From: Candidatus Rifleibacteriota bacterium
GTDB lineage: Bacteria; Riflebacteria; Ozemobacteria; Ozemobacterales; Ozemobacteraceae
Length of the DNA: 64,000 nt
NCBI GenBank assembly: GCA_029565415.1
Contig: JAKQOH010000202.1
Location: forward strand, 1-64,000
Reading direction: 5' to 3'
A program made the position numbers and the translations under genes. Positions 36,617 through 47,189 of this stretch are shown in pieces (positions within the stretch are counted from its first letter, which is position 1; the number at the start of each line of letters is the position of its first letter). The notes beneath the pieces are model-generated. The model saw only the letters and a list, made by a program, of their open reading frames with translations. It was not told where the DNA came from and ran no database searches.

Positions 36617-38085
36617 TCGAGCGAACGACGTTGTACAAGCCCTCCCTCGCCCTGCTGACGGATCTGTATCAGCTGACGATGGCCTACGGATACTGGAAAT
36701 CGGGCACCGCCGACAAGGAAGCGGTGTTCACCCTGTTTTTCCGGGAAAATCCCTTCCACGGCGGATTTGCCGTCGCCTGCGGCATCCAGCCCGCTCTCGA
36801 GTTTCTCTCCCGGTTCCGGTACGACGGAGACGACATCGCCTACCTTTCCACGCTGACGGGGAACGACGGCGCCCCGTTGTTCGAGCCCCCTTTTCTGGAG
36901 CATCTTCGCGACTTGCGGTTCACCTGCGAGGTCGATGCAGTGCGGGAAGGGACCGTCGTCTTCGCCCATGAGCCCCTGCTGCGGGTCAAAGGATCGATCC
37001 TGCAGGCACAGCTCGTCGAAACCGCCCTGCTGACGATCATCAACTTCCAGACCCTGATCGCGACAAAAGCCGCCCGTGTCTGCCACGCAACCCGCGGCGA
37101 GCCGGTTCTCGAGTTCGGCTTGCGCCGCGCGCACGGCATCGACGGCGGGCTGGCCGCAAGCCGCGCGGCCTACATCGGCGGCTGCCACGCGACCTCAAAT
37201 GTGCTCGCCGGGCGGCTCTACGGCATTCCCGTGCGCGGCACCCACGCGCACAGCTGGGTCATGTCGTTCGACACCGAGATCGAATCGTTCGATGCCTACG
37301 CCGCTGCCATGCCGAACAACTGCGTGTTTCTCGTCGACACCTACGACACCCTCGACGGCGTGCGACACGCCATCCAGGCCGGAAACCGCCTGCGCGAGCG
37401 CGGTCACCGGATGGTCGGCATCCGGCTCGACTCGGGAGATCTCGCCTATCTCAGCCGGGAAGCGCGTCGCCTGCTCAACGAGGCCGGATATAAAGATGCC
37501 GTTATTCTTGCAAGCAACGATCTCGACGAGCAGATCATCGCGAGTCTGAAGGAGCAGGGAGCCGCGATCGCCGTCTGGGGGGTCGGGACGAAGCTCGTGA
37601 CGGCCTACGACCAGCCGGCCCTTGGAGGGGTGTACAAGCTCACGGCGTTGCGCAAACCCGGTGGCGCCTGGCAGCATCCGATCAAACTGTCGGAACAGCA
37701 GATCAAGATCACGACCCCGGGCCAGCTCCAGATCCGGCGGTTCGAACGGTCCGGCGAGTTCTCCGCGGATCTCGTGTATGACGAGCTGCAGGGCTGCCCC
37801 AACGAACCCCTGATGGTGGACCCCCTCGATCCGACCCGCCGCCGGAAGCTCGGCCGGGACCTGTCCTCCGAGGATCTGCTGAAGCCCGCGTTCCGGAACG
37901 GCTCGATCGTTCTGGATTCCGAGCCTCTCGAGCGTTCCCGGGAACGGACCGCCGGCCAGCTCGCCGGCTTCCATGGCGGTATCAAGCGGTTCGTGAATCC
38001 CCACCGGTATCCCGTCGGATTGGAACTCGGCCTGCACGAGCTGAAGACCGATCTGATACTGAAAGCGCGAGGGTTCAGCGGATGA
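36613..38085 (+). CDS. pncB: nicotinate phosphoribosyltransferase
   Basis: Makes nicotinate mononucleotide from nicotinate and PRPP, the Preiss-Handler entry to NAD. The 490-residue length fits the longer bacterial form. Motifs: ALLTDLYQLTMAYGYW, LFFRENPFHGGFAV, the substrate-binding EFGLRRAHGIDGGLAASRAAYIGG, the catalytic histidine segment RGTHAHSWVMSF and the phosphate-binding GIRLDSGDLAYLS. Its start overlaps the aminotransferase stop, and its own stop overlaps pncA, both as ATGA, giving a coupled salvage operon. The product of pncA is its substrate. Confidence 0.96.
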   Translation: MIERTTLYKPSLALLTDLYQLTMAYGYWKSGTADKEAVFTLFFRENPFHGGFAVACGIQPALEFLSRFRYDGDDIAYLSTLTGNDGAPLFEPPFLEHLRDLRFTCEVDAVREGTVVFAHEPLLRVKGSILQAQLVETALLTIINFQTLIATKAARVCHATRGEPVLEFGLRRAHGIDGGLAASRAAYIGGCHATSNVLAGRLYGIPVRGTHAHSWVMSFDTEIESFDAYAAAMPNNCVFLVDTYDTLDGVRHAIQAGNRLRERGHRMVGIRLDSGDLAYLSREARRLLNEAGYKDAVILASNDLDEQIIASLKEQGAAIAVWGVGTKLVTAYDQPALGGVYKLTALRKPGGAWQHPIKLSEQQIKITTPGQLQIRRFERSGEFSADLVYDELQGCPNEPLMVDPLDPTRRRKLGRDLSSEDLLKPAFRNGSIVLDSEPLERSRERTAGQLAGFHGGIKRFVNPHRYPVGLELGLHELKTDLILKARGFSG

Positions 38086-38693
38086 AAGCCCTGCTCCTCG
38101 TCGACCTCCAGAACGACTTCATGCCAGGCGGCGCCCTCGCCGTGCAGGACGGGGATGCCGTGGTCCCGGTCGCAAACGGGCTCATCCCGGAATTCGAGCT
38201 CGTCGTCTCGACCCAGGACTGGCACCCGGCCGATCACGGAAGCTTCGCGGCCCGCCACGCGGGCCGGAAGCCAGGCGACGTCATCGAACTGGCCGGGCTT
38301 TCCCAGATCCTCTGGCCCGTCCACTGCGTTCAGAACACCCCCGGAGCGGCCTTTCACCGCGCTCTCAATCCCCTCGCCCAGCGCCATGTGATCCGGAAGG
38401 GCACACACCGCGATGTGGATTCCTACAGCGGCTTCTTCGACAACGGCGGCCGCCACGACACGGGCCTCGCGGCGTTCCTCCGGGACCGCGACGCGGACGA
38501 GCTGTTCGTGATGGGCCTGGCGACCGATTACTGCGTGAAGTTCACGGTGCTCGACGCCTGCCGGCTCGGATTCCGGGTCACCGTCATCGAGAGCGGCTGC
38601 CGGGCTGTCGAGATCACCCCTGGCGACGGGGAATGCGCGCTCCGCGAGATGGAACGCGCCGGCGCCCGAAGGCTCTCTGCCGTGTTTCCCTGA
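38082..38693 (+). CDS. pncA: nicotinamidase
   Basis: Hydrolyses nicotinamide to nicotinate and ammonia, feeding pncB directly upstream. The 203-residue protein has the catalytic triad Asp8 (LLVDLQNDFMPGGAL), Lys106 (VIRKGTH) and Cys151 (ATDYCVKFT), and the metal-site residues in TQDWHPADHGSFA. ATG 38082 overlaps the pncB stop as ATGA. Pyrazinamide activation is a known side activity of the family but has no bearing here. It ends the operon, 46 bases before the convergent ATPase gene; no T-rich terminator is seen. Confidence 0.96.
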   Translation: MKALLLVDLQNDFMPGGALAVQDGDAVVPVANGLIPEFELVVSTQDWHPADHGSFAARHAGRKPGDVIELAGLSQILWPVHCVQNTPGAAFHRALNPLAQRHVIRKGTHRDVDSYSGFFDNGGRHDTGLAAFLRDRDADELFVMGLATDYCVKFTVLDACRLGFRVTVIESGCRAVEITPGDGECALREMERAGARRLSAVFP

Positions 38694-38739
38694 GATCCGA
38701 GGCCGCACGGCCGAACGGCCGGCCCCGGGCGGAGAGCCT

Positions 38740-41451
38740 TCAGCGGCGGGTGGCGAGTTTCAAGAGCTCGATGACGGGGATGACGCTGAAGGAGATGCCC
38801 AGAACCACGCCCATCTGGGTGGCATCGAGCGATGCGGTCTTCATGAGACTCTGCATGAACGGCAGATACATGGCGAGGAGCTGAAGCAGCGTCGCGCCGA
38901 GGACGGCGCCCACCAGGCTGGGATTGCCGAAGACGCCGACGCTCAGCAGAGATTTCTCCGAGCTTCTACAGTTGAAGATATTGAACAACTGGAAGAACAC
39001 CATCACCCCGAACGACATCGTCTGAGCCAGAATCACCGCGTCGGGCGAGGCGGGATTCCCGTTCCAGTTCAGCCCGAGATGGTAGGCCCACAGCGTCCCC
39101 GCAGCCATCAGCACCGCGACGATGCCGACCTGGAGGCTCATCGCCCGGGACAGCAGCGGCTCGTTATGGCGCCGGGGCTGTTTCTGCATCTCATCGCCCT
39201 CGGCGGGATCGACCCCCAGTGCGATCGTCGTGAACCCGTCCGTGACGAGGTTCACCCACAGGACCTGGACGGCGCGCAGCGGCGCGGCCCACCCCATCAG
39301 CGAGGCGCTCAGCAGGGTCAGCACTTCCCCCGAGTTCGTCGAAACCATGAAGCTGATCGCCTTGCGCAGGTTGTTGAAGATGATCCGGCCTTCCTCGACG
39401 GCCGAAACGATCGAGGCGAAGTTGTCGTCGACCAGCACCATGCCCGCCGCTTCACGGGCCACATCCGTTCCCGACCGGCCCATCGCGACGCCGATGTCGG
39501 CCCGGGTCAGAGCGGGCGCGTCATTCACCCCGTCGCCGGTCATGCTGACGACGTGCCCGTGATGCTGGAGCGCCTGGATGATGCGCATCTTGTCCTCGGG
39601 GCTGGTGCGCGCATAGATCGCAACCGACTCGACGATATCCCTCAGACCCGCGTCATCGAGCTTCGAAAGGTCCTCGCCGGTCATCATCCGCATCCCCTCG
39701 TCGAACAGGCCGACCTTGCGGCCCACGGCGCGGGCCGTCGCCGCATGGTCGCCGGTGATCATGACGACCTTGATGCCCGCTTTCCGGCACTTCGCGACGG
39801 CTTCGATGGCCTCGGGCCGCGGCAGATCCATCATGCCGACAAGGCCGACGAAGGTATAGCCTTCCTGGGCGCCCTCGCAGAACGCGGCCGGATCGGCGCC
39901 TTCGGGGAGATCCCGGGTTGCGAGGCCGAGCACGCGCAGCGCCTCGTCGGCATAGGCGAGATTCTTCTTCAGGAACAGGTCGCGGTCCGCCTGGGTCATC
40001 TCCCGGATGCCGTCGCGGCCGCGCACGTGGCTGCATTTCGCGAGAACCGCTTCCAGGGAACCTTTCAAATGGGCTTTCGTCCCCGCCTGGCTGCCGTGAA
40101 CGGCAACCATGTATTTGATCTTGCTGTCGAACGGCAGCTCGCCTTTCCGCGGAAACCGCTCGCGCAGGCTCAGCAGCCCCCGATCCAGCTTCCCGGCCAG
40201 GGTCATCAGGGCCCCCTCGGTGCCGTCCCCAACCATGGTCCAGGTACCGTCCGGCTCCTGACGGATCGTCGCGTTGTTGCACAGGACGGCCGCCTCCATG
40301 AACGGCATCAGCGAAGACGGCTCTCCCGTCCCCTCGGCAGGCGTAATGCCCCCCTCGACGGCATACCCTTCACCCGTGACATTGTATTCCCCGCTGCCGG
40401 TGAAGATCCGCGTGACGACCATCTGGTTGCGGGTCAGGGTGCCCGTCTTGTCGGTGCAGATGACGGTGGCCGAGCCGAGCGTCTCGACGGTGGGAAGTTT
40501 GCGGATCAGGGCATTGTGCTGGGCCATCCGCCGCACGCCGATGGCGAGCACCAGGGTGACGACGATGGGAAGCCCCTCGGGAATCGCCGATACGGCCAGG
40601 GCGATCGCGTTGAGCAGCACATCCGAAAAACTCTGCTGATGAACCAGATAACTGCTGACGAAGATGATCGCGCAGATGCCGAGCACGCCTCGCGCGACAA
40701 AGGCACTGAACAGCTCGAGTTTGCGTGAGAGGGGCGTCTGCACTTCATCCGCCGTCTGGACCAGGCCGGCGATCTTGCCGAGCTCGGTCTTCATCGCCGT
40801 TCCCGTGACGACGGCTTCGCCGCGCCCCGCGGTCACGTGCGTGCCCATGAAGATCATGTTCGTCTTGTCGGCGAGCACGGCGACGGTTCCCAGAGATGCC
40901 GTCTGTTTCTCGGAGGCGATCGTCTCGCCGGTAAATATAGCTTCTTCTATACGAAGACGTGTCGCGGAAAGGAGACGCCCGTCGGCGGGAATCCGGTCCC
41001 CTTCCTCGAGCAGGATCACATCCCCAGGCACGAGCTCGAGGGCGGCGACATCGAACACTTCGCCGTCGCGGCGCACGCGGCAGTGGGGCGAGGACATGCC
41101 CTTGATGTTGTTGATCGCCCGTTCGGCCTTGCTTTCCTGGTAATACCCGATGCCAGCGTTCACGAACAGTACCAGCAGGATGATCACGACGTCGCTGAGA
41201 TGGCCCACGAGGCCCGTCACGAGGGCGGCCACGAGCAGGATGTAGATCAGCGGATTCGTGAACTGACGCCCGAGAAGGACATACCAGGGCGTGGGTTTTC
41301 CCTGGGCGATCTCGTTCGGCCCGCATGCGCCAAACCGGCGCTCGGCCTCGGCACGGGTCAACCCGCGCTCCTCCGTCGCGAGCGCGCGCAGGGCATCGGC
41401 CGCCTCGCGGCCCGACCAGTCCATTTCCATCGCTTCACGGATCTTTTCCAT
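38740..41451 (-). CDS. P-type cation-transporting ATPase, calcium-pump (type II) like
   Basis: A 903-residue ion pump of the inner membrane. Order: N-terminal cation-ATPase domain ([20 protein letters not shown]), helices 1-2, actuator TGET ([11 protein letters not shown]), helix-4 ion site [18 protein letters not shown], phosphorylation Asp in [14 protein letters not shown], nucleotide domain (KGSLEAVL), hinge [22 protein letters not shown], and four C-terminal helices. IPEGLP and overall length match SERCA/PMR1-like Ca pumps; Mn or Na cannot be excluded. GAGGAG lies upstream of the ATG. It is divergent from the HEAT-pilin operon across a 128-base intergenic region. Confidence 0.93.
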   Translation of the reverse strand: MEKIREAMEMDWSGREAADALRALATEERGLTRAEAERRFGACGPNEIAQGKPTPWYVLLGRQFTNPLIYILLVAALVTGLVGHLSDVVIILLVLFVNAGIGYYQESKAERAINNIKGMSSPHCRVRRDGEVFDVAALELVPGDVILLEEGDRIPADGRLLSATRLRIEEAIFTGETIASEKQTASLGTVAVLADKTNMIFMGTHVTAGRGEAVVTGTAMKTELGKIAGLVQTADEVQTPLSRKLELFSAFVARGVLGICAIIFVSSYLVHQQSFSDVLLNAIALAVSAIPEGLPIVVTLVLAIGVRRMAQHNALIRKLPTVETLGSATVICTDKTGTLTRNQMVVTRIFTGSGEYNVTGEGYAVEGGITPAEGTGEPSSLMPFMEAAVLCNNATIRQEPDGTWTMVGDGTEGALMTLAGKLDRGLLSLRERFPRKGELPFDSKIKYMVAVHGSQAGTKAHLKGSLEAVLAKCSHVRGRDGIREMTQADRDLFLKKNLAYADEALRVLGLATRDLPEGADPAAFCEGAQEGYTFVGLVGMMDLPRPEAIEAVAKCRKAGIKVVMITGDHAATARAVGRKVGLFDEGMRMMTGEDLSKLDDAGLRDIVESVAIYARTSPEDKMRIIQALQHHGHVVSMTGDGVNDAPALTRADIGVAMGRSGTDVAREAAGMVLVDDNFASIVSAVEEGRIIFNNLRKAISFMVSTNSGEVLTLLSASLMGWAAPLRAVQVLWVNLVTDGFTTIALGVDPAEGDEMQKQPRRHNEPLLSRAMSLQVGIVAVLMAAGTLWAYHLGLNWNGNPASPDAVILAQTMSFGVMVFFQLFNIFNCRSSEKSLLSVGVFGNPSLVGAVLGATLLQLLAMYLPFMQSLMKTASLDATQMGVVLGISFSVIPVIELLKLATRR

Positions 41452-41522
41452 GTCGGACGTCTCCTCGTGATTTCTTCCGGGTCAAAGAAGTATAACGCAC
41501 CTCATCACTCCGGGTGCAGCCT

Positions 41523-41531
41523 ATGCTATAC
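41523..41531 (+). promoter_or_regulatory. extended -10 promoter of the HEAT-pseudopilin operon
   Basis: TGCTATACT, 48 bases before ATG 41580; the -35 region is not recognisable. Confidence 0.55.
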
Positions 41532-41579
41532 TTTTCCAGGTGTACCTCGCAGTCTGGATATGAGAGAGGTTTTCAGAGG

Positions 41580-44450
41580 ATGACGGATACGACTCTGCCC
41601 GCGACCCTCGATCAGGCCGAATGGCTGAAACTCGGGCTTTCTTCGGCTCAGCCTCTTGAACGCCTGCTTGCGATCGAGGAAATCGCGTTTCAGGGCCTCG
41701 TCGGGGATTTCTCCGGCCCCCTCGACCGGATCGCCGTCTCGGATGACTCGGACCTCTGCCGGGCACGGGCAGAGCAGCTTCTCACAGGGCATCGGAAGCG
41801 GCAGATCGATCGGAAGATCGAGAAGGTCGAACTGACGCCGGAGCGCACCAGGGCTCTGCTCGAAGTCGGCGAGGAAACGCTGAAGCGGATCGTTCAATTG
41901 TCGCTCCGCCGCCCGCCAGCCCCGGACGTCCTCGAAGCCTGGCGTTCCAGCTTGCTCGGGGAGGAAAGTCCCGAAGTCGTTCGCGTCGGCCTGACCCTCC
42001 TCGCGAAGTTCGGAACGGCCGCCGATGCCGCCCTTGCGCTTGCCTTCACGGGTCATGCATCGCCGGCCGTCGTCACCGCCGCGATCGACCTGCTGCACGC
42101 ACAAAGCCTCGACCAGTTCAAGGAGCGGATCGTCCAGTTCCTGACGGCAGATGATCTCGAGATCCGTCTCCACGCGATCCGGAAACTGCGCAGCTTTGAC
42201 CCCGCCGAAGCCCAGGTGTATCTGCGCTCGCTGCTTTCCGCCCGGGATCCGCTGATCCGGCAACGAGGCCTGCGGGAGCTCCTGCTTGTGCCGTTCGCGG
42301 AAACCGAGGCGTTGTACCTGGCCTATCTGGCCGCGGAACCCGCCCCTCTCCTGCTCGTCCTGGCCGGCTCGGCGGTCGCGATGAACCCTTCGCCCGATCT
42401 GCCTCTGAAGCTGTACGATATTTTCGCGGCGGCCCGCGGCACCCGGGCACACATCCTGCAACTCGTCATCCGCCAACTGCTGACGACGATCAAAGAGTCG
42501 GGCATTCTCCAGGAGCCCATCGACTCCTACCTCGAGAAGCTGAAAACAACGCTCGAGCAACGAAAACTCCAGACCACCTGCCGGCTCGCCCTGGACGATC
42601 TTACCCACGAAGACCCCGAAGTCCGGCTGGAGGCGATCCGGAAGCTGCGCGCGGGCATCGGCCTGCCGAACGTTCGCGAAGCCCTCGAGCGTCATCTGCC
42701 CGTCGAATCCTCGGAAGAAGCGAAAGAGCTCCTGCAGCAGATCCTCGGAACCGCAAAAGAGGAGTTCACCGCAGAGGGCCTGCGGCAGAAGGTGCGCGAC
42801 GGAAGCTTCCACGACCTTGATCCCAAGGCCCAGAAGCGCTACCTCGCCGTCATCCGGGACTCCGACACCTTCAAGGAACTGCGTGAAACGATCGGGATCC
42901 TGCTGCTGGCCAAGCTCGATCGTTCGGTGCTCCTGCACCTGTTCGACCGCATCTCCAGTTTCGGCCAGGCCTGGGATCCGAAGCCGCTGTTCCCGCATCT
43001 GAAGCACGAGGATCCGGGCGTCGTCGCGGCGGCCCTCCGCACGATCGGCAGGTTCGACCCGGATTGTATATCTTACGAAATACCGAACTTCCTCCGTCAC
43101 GACGACGTGCGGGTGAAGACAGCCGCTCTGGAGCTGTATCTGGTATCGGACAAGGCGAGCGCACTCCAGTATCTGGCCGGCATGCTCAAGGCACCGGCGC
43201 TGAAGCTCCGCAAGAACGGTCTTTCCCTGCTTGCGACCGTCGATTTTCCTTCTGCCCAGCGGCTCCTCCAGGAATACATTCCGACCGAACGCAACGTCGA
43301 AGCCCGCATCCAGGCGGCGTTCATCCTGGCGGCCAACCCCACCCGCGAGGGCTTCCGGCTCTTGTACGAATGCAGCCACGACAAGGACGGGATCCTCCTT
43401 CCCGCCTTCCAGGACCTGTGGGATTCCGCCATCGCTGGAGCCATCCCGCTCCTCGCCCCGGACATCGCGGCCCTGATGGCGGATCTGCAGCCCTCCCAGG
43501 CGCCCACCCCGGCTCCGGAAGCCGACAAGCAGCCGGCATACGCGTTCCGCAAAGTCACCGCCTCGAGCACGAAGAATCTGTACGGAGAAAAAGATCCGCT
43601 GGCCGGCCAGGCACTCGCAGCGTCCGACGCCGAGACACAGGCCCGGGAAGTCCTGGACCGCGCCGCCTCCTCTGCCGACCGGAACCGGATGGTCCTTGCC
43701 GCGGCCGCCGTCGTTCTCGTGATGGCGGGACTCTGGTGGCTGGCGGGAGATCGCATCCGCCTTCCCGGAGCCGGGGATGGCCGGCCGGCCGTCGTCCATG
43801 AATCAAGCGCCGTGCGGATGGAGGAGAGCGGCGGCGACGCCCCCGCGATGGTCGCGGGCACCCGCGGCTCTGCGGGCCAGTTCCTCACCGGCTCCTCGTA
43901 TGCGAACACGATGAAATCGATGCACGCCGAACGGCTCTCGATCTCGCTCGAGTTCGCCCGCAAGAGCGAGGCGGCTCTCAACGACACGCTCCGGCAGATG
44001 TCCGTCGACCCGAACTACCGGGGGTATGCCGAGTTTTATCTGAACGAAAACTGCAAACTCGGCCTCGAATGCATCGAGAAGGGCAACTACCCCGAGGCGC
44101 GCGAGTATCTCCTCAAAGCGCTGGATGACCCGGCGATCACGGAAGAGGCTCGGGTGCTGGTCTGCCAGAGCCTGCTCGGCATCGGCTACGAGGTCGGGGA
44201 CAAGGTCACCCTGGAAAAGGCCATGGACCGGCTTCTCTCGATGATTCCCGAAAAGGATCTTCCCAAGGAGTATTCCCGCCAGGCCGTGAAGGAAGCGTTC
44301 GCCGGCCTCGACCGGATGAAGGAGATCACCCCGGAGCAGTTTTCCCAGATCATGCAGAAGCTCGCGAAGGACAATCCGGGCAGGGTGCCCCCCGAAGCCC
44401 AGGCCCAGATGCTCGAGGGGTTCAAGCAAATGCGGAACCGATTCAAGTGA
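41580..44450 (+). CDS. HEAT-repeat protein with one transmembrane helix and C-terminal TPR-like region
   Basis: A 956-residue protein. The cytosolic part, about 1-640, is a run of HEAT-like repeats (VVRVGLTLLAKFGTAADAAL, LEIRLHAIRKLRSFDPAEAQ, GVVAAALRTIGRFDPDCIS), a protein-binding solenoid. After a Pro/Ala-rich linker comes a single helix near 705-725 (MVLAAAAVVLVMAGLWWLAG). The C-terminal 200 residues are helical, with a TPR-like unit (GLECIEKGNYPEAREYLLKAL). ATG 41580 is used because the earlier in-frame ATG at 41514 precedes the promoter's -10. As first gene of a pseudopilin operon, it may be the inner-membrane scaffold of a secretion-like machine. No family name recognised. Confidence 0.8.
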   Translation: MTDTTLPATLDQAEWLKLGLSSAQPLERLLAIEEIAFQGLVGDFSGPLDRIAVSDDSDLCRARAEQLLTGHRKRQIDRKIEKVELTPERTRALLEVGEETLKRIVQLSLRRPPAPDVLEAWRSSLLGEESPEVVRVGLTLLAKFGTAADAALALAFTGHASPAVVTAAIDLLHAQSLDQFKERIVQFLTADDLEIRLHAIRKLRSFDPAEAQVYLRSLLSARDPLIRQRGLRELLLVPFAETEALYLAYLAAEPAPLLLVLAGSAVAMNPSPDLPLKLYDIFAAARGTRAHILQLVIRQLLTTIKESGILQEPIDSYLEKLKTTLEQRKLQTTCRLALDDLTHEDPEVRLEAIRKLRAGIGLPNVREALERHLPVESSEEAKELLQQILGTAKEEFTAEGLRQKVRDGSFHDLDPKAQKRYLAVIRDSDTFKELRETIGILLLAKLDRSVLLHLFDRISSFGQAWDPKPLFPHLKHEDPGVVAAALRTIGRFDPDCISYEIPNFLRHDDVRVKTAALELYLVSDKASALQYLAGMLKAPALKLRKNGLSLLATVDFPSAQRLLQEYIPTERNVEARIQAAFILAANPTREGFRLLYECSHDKDGILLPAFQDLWDSAIAGAIPLLAPDIAALMADLQPSQAPTPAPEADKQPAYAFRKVTASSTKNLYGEKDPLAGQALAASDAETQAREVLDRAASSADRNRMVLAAAAVVLVMAGLWWLAGDRIRLPGAGDGRPAVVHESSAVRMEESGGDAPAMVAGTRGSAGQFLTGSSYANTMKSMHAERLSISLEFARKSEAALNDTLRQMSVDPNYRGYAEFYLNENCKLGLECIEKGNYPEAREYLLKALDDPAITEEARVLVCQSLLGIGYEVGDKVTLEKAMDRLLSMIPEKDLPKEYSRQAVKEAFAGLDRMKEITPEQFSQIMQKLAKDNPGRVPPEAQAQMLEGFKQMRNRFK

Positions 44451-44498
44451 TCATGCGTCTCATGTACGGAATGTCCCGAGGGACGAAGGAAGAACAGC

Positions 44499-47189
44499 AT
44501 GCATAGCCGGTCATGGAGAAGAGCGCGCAAAGGCTCGGCCTATCTGATCGTTCTCGGCGTCGCGGCGATCCTGATCGTCATCGCGCAAACACTGACCGAG
44601 ACGGGCGTCGCCTCGCGGCGGCTCACGATCCGGTCCGTCAATGACCAGAAGGCGATGGACTGCGCCGAGGCCGCCACCAACCTGACGTACCGGCTCATTG
44701 CCGAGAACATGAACGATCCCCAGATGCTGTTCGACGCGATCAGCTTCAGGAAACTGGACTTCGACAGCTGGTTCTGGAAGTTCCGGCTGCCGCAGGTAAT
44801 GGGCGGCGGCAACGTCGATCCGCTCCAGTACAAGAACGACAACATCGAAAAAGCCGACACCCAGGGGAACGGGCTCGGGCTCGAGCTCAATCTCGGCCCC
44901 GAGATGATCGCGAAGCTGAAGCACACGTACCGGAACAAGGATTTCGCCGATCTCGAGGAGCTGTACCGGGATATGGGCGGCGAGGTCAGCATCAAGAGCG
45001 AGGCGTCGATCAAACGGGCATTCGGGATCCTGCCCAAAAGCAAGACCTACGAGATCCCCGGCATCACGTTCGATCTGACCGAGGCGAACTCGCTGACGGA
45101 TCTGAACGTCGGGACGTTCCTCAACTCGATCATGAGCGACAAGGAGTTCAAGATCGACCTCACCCAGCAGCTCGTGAACTACATCCCCGACGTGAATTTC
45201 GGGGACGTCGTCGCCAAGGTCATCAAAAATATCAGCATCAATCTTTCCCTGTATGCCGTCGCCATCCCGATCCCGATCGGGCGGCTGATCGGCGCCCTGC
45301 TGAAGGGGCTCTGCTCGAAACTCGGCGAGGGAGCGACGCTGAAGGGGTTTCTCAAGGACACCCTCCTGAAAGACCTGAAACTCGAAATCGACCTGACGGA
45401 TTTCAAGGAGTCGATCCGGAAAAGGATCCAGGGCTTCTTCCCCGACGAGATCACCACCCTGGCCGGCAAGGTCAGCTGGGGCGTGACCGTCGAGAAGATC
45501 GGCATCTTCGAGGTCAAGACGACCGTCGAGTATCAGCCGCAGGGGCCGCGCGGGCCGATGATCCGGAAGGTCCTGCACACCCAGCGGGATTTCAGAGTTG
45601 CCGATATCCAACCCATCGCGCCCGACCACTCGTTCTTCGTGGCGAACACGAAGCTGCTGTTCGAGGACGAAGGCCTCGAGAACACCGACGGCTTCGCCGG
45701 CGACATCGAGATCCCGTGGCACGAAGGCAACGGCTCGCTGGTCATCCATAACATCACCTTCTTCGACGCGTCGCTGTTCTCGAAACTGAAAACCTTTTTC
45801 AGCGCGATCGGCTCCCTGGATATCGAGAAAATGGCGAACAACTTCTATCTGCCGGGCCGCGTCCGGGTCAACGGGACGAAGCCCATGGAGATCCGGCTCA
45901 ACTTCGGCCTGCTCGATTTCCTGGGCGGCAGCTACAGCTTCCTCGAAGCCCTCAAGGGCTGTGAGATCGCGGCGCTGCTGATCAACAACGAGGACAAGAA
46001 CAAGCACCGCGAGAAGGAAGGGGACTCGTTCAAGGCCCCGAGCCCGGCAAAGCACGATTTCATGCCGACGGTCGGAGAGAGCCTCTATGGGCTCAGTATC
46101 GAGGGCGTACCGCCGCTCGGCGGCTGGGTGGCCCTGTTCAATATCCTCGAAGGGCTGCTGGGGAAAGCCGGAGCCGGTAACCTGGGCGCCTCGGATTTCC
46201 TGAACGTCCCCTTCGAGGCCCTCAAGGTGCCGCATTTCGACTGGCCCTGGCTCACCAAGAGCACCATGTGGATCCCCGTCCCCCAGTTTTATAACAAAAC
46301 ATATTTATTCGGGGATTTTCACTGCGAGTTCCCTCTCTCCTTCCGGGCTGAAGGGAATCTCTGGAAACGCTTCTCGCGGGTCAAGATGCCGATGATCCGG
46401 CTCTGGATCCCCCTCAACTGGCTGTTCGGCTGTCCGAACGTCGACATCACCCTCCCCCCCCTGCCCTTCCAGTCGAACGTCGTCGAACCCTACGGTTTCT
46501 GCGCCTATCCCCCGCTCGAAAAGGAGAACGGTGAGGCCGACACCGAGGCCATGAAGAAGGAATGGGATCCGAACGAGCCGAGAAACCTTCCGGCGAACAT
46601 CTACTCCCCGATGCAGTATCTGAAGAAAGCCAGCTACTACTACGCCACGACCGGGGAGTTTTCGCGGGACATCGAGAACCGCAGCACCGAGATGGAAGTG
46701 CCCGGCGTCGGGAAAAAACAGGTGTTCAACTGCGACGGCGTGACCTTCGTCGAGTGCACCGACGGCCAGGGCCTCTTCTTCCGCGACGAGCTGTATGTCT
46801 GCGGCCGCGGCATCATCGTGGCGGCGGGAAACATCCATTTGAAGAGCATCCGCCGGGTCGATCCGCCGTCGGGGGCTCCGACGATGCTCTCGATCATCGC
46901 CCGCAACGGAGCGATCGTGAACAACGGCAAGAACATCATCGAGGCCAACCTGTACGGGGACCGCGGCCTGATCAACCAGTTCTACGGCTCGATGAAGATC
47001 TACGGCAATCTCGTGGTGAACCAGTTCAACCGCCAGGCCTGTTCGGGCCAGGTGCACGTGCATTACGAATCGAACCGCACGCACAGTTCCCTGCTCTCGT
47101 ATTTCAAGGATATCGCGAAGTATGATCCGTCGCGATATCACGTCACCTTCAGCAAGAAATGGCGGGCGTATGAATTCCAGAAGAACTGA
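44499..47189 (+). CDS. very large PilX-like pseudopilin-related protein
   Basis: An 896-residue protein whose N-terminus (RKGSAYLIVLGVAAILIVIAQTLTETG) looks like the PilX/minor pilin leader: basic residues, a glycine, then a hydrophobic helix. Position +5 after the glycine is Ile rather than the usual Glu. The conserved segment after the helix (DCAEAATNLTYRLIAENMND) also fits PilX-type proteins. The remaining 800 residues are a beta-rich exported domain that I do not recognise, far larger than any ordinary minor pilin. A GAAGGAAG ribosome site is present. The last 20 bases overlap the next pseudopilin gene. It may form the tip of a pilus-like fibre. Confidence 0.75.
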   Translation: MHSRSWRRARKGSAYLIVLGVAAILIVIAQTLTETGVASRRLTIRSVNDQKAMDCAEAATNLTYRLIAENMNDPQMLFDAISFRKLDFDSWFWKFRLPQVMGGGNVDPLQYKNDNIEKADTQGNGLGLELNLGPEMIAKLKHTYRNKDFADLEELYRDMGGEVSIKSEASIKRAFGILPKSKTYEIPGITFDLTEANSLTDLNVGTFLNSIMSDKEFKIDLTQQLVNYIPDVNFGDVVAKVIKNISINLSLYAVAIPIPIGRLIGALLKGLCSKLGEGATLKGFLKDTLLKDLKLEIDLTDFKESIRKRIQGFFPDEITTLAGKVSWGVTVEKIGIFEVKTTVEYQPQGPRGPMIRKVLHTQRDFRVADIQPIAPDHSFFVANTKLLFEDEGLENTDGFAGDIEIPWHEGNGSLVIHNITFFDASLFSKLKTFFSAIGSLDIEKMANNFYLPGRVRVNGTKPMEIRLNFGLLDFLGGSYSFLEALKGCEIAALLINNEDKNKHREKEGDSFKAPSPAKHDFMPTVGESLYGLSIEGVPPLGGWVALFNILEGLLGKAGAGNLGASDFLNVPFEALKVPHFDWPWLTKSTMWIPVPQFYNKTYLFGDFHCEFPLSFRAEGNLWKRFSRVKMPMIRLWIPLNWLFGCPNVDITLPPLPFQSNVVEPYGFCAYPPLEKENGEADTEAMKKEWDPNEPRNLPANIYSPMQYLKKASYYYATTGEFSRDIENRSTEMEVPGVGKKQVFNCDGVTFVECTDGQGLFFRDELYVCGRGIIVAAGNIHLKSIRRVDPPSGAPTMLSIIARNGAIVNNGKNIIEANLYGDRGLINQFYGSMKIYGNLVVNQFNRQACSGQVHVHYESNRTHSSLLSYFKDIAKYDPSRYHVTFSKKWRAYEFQKN

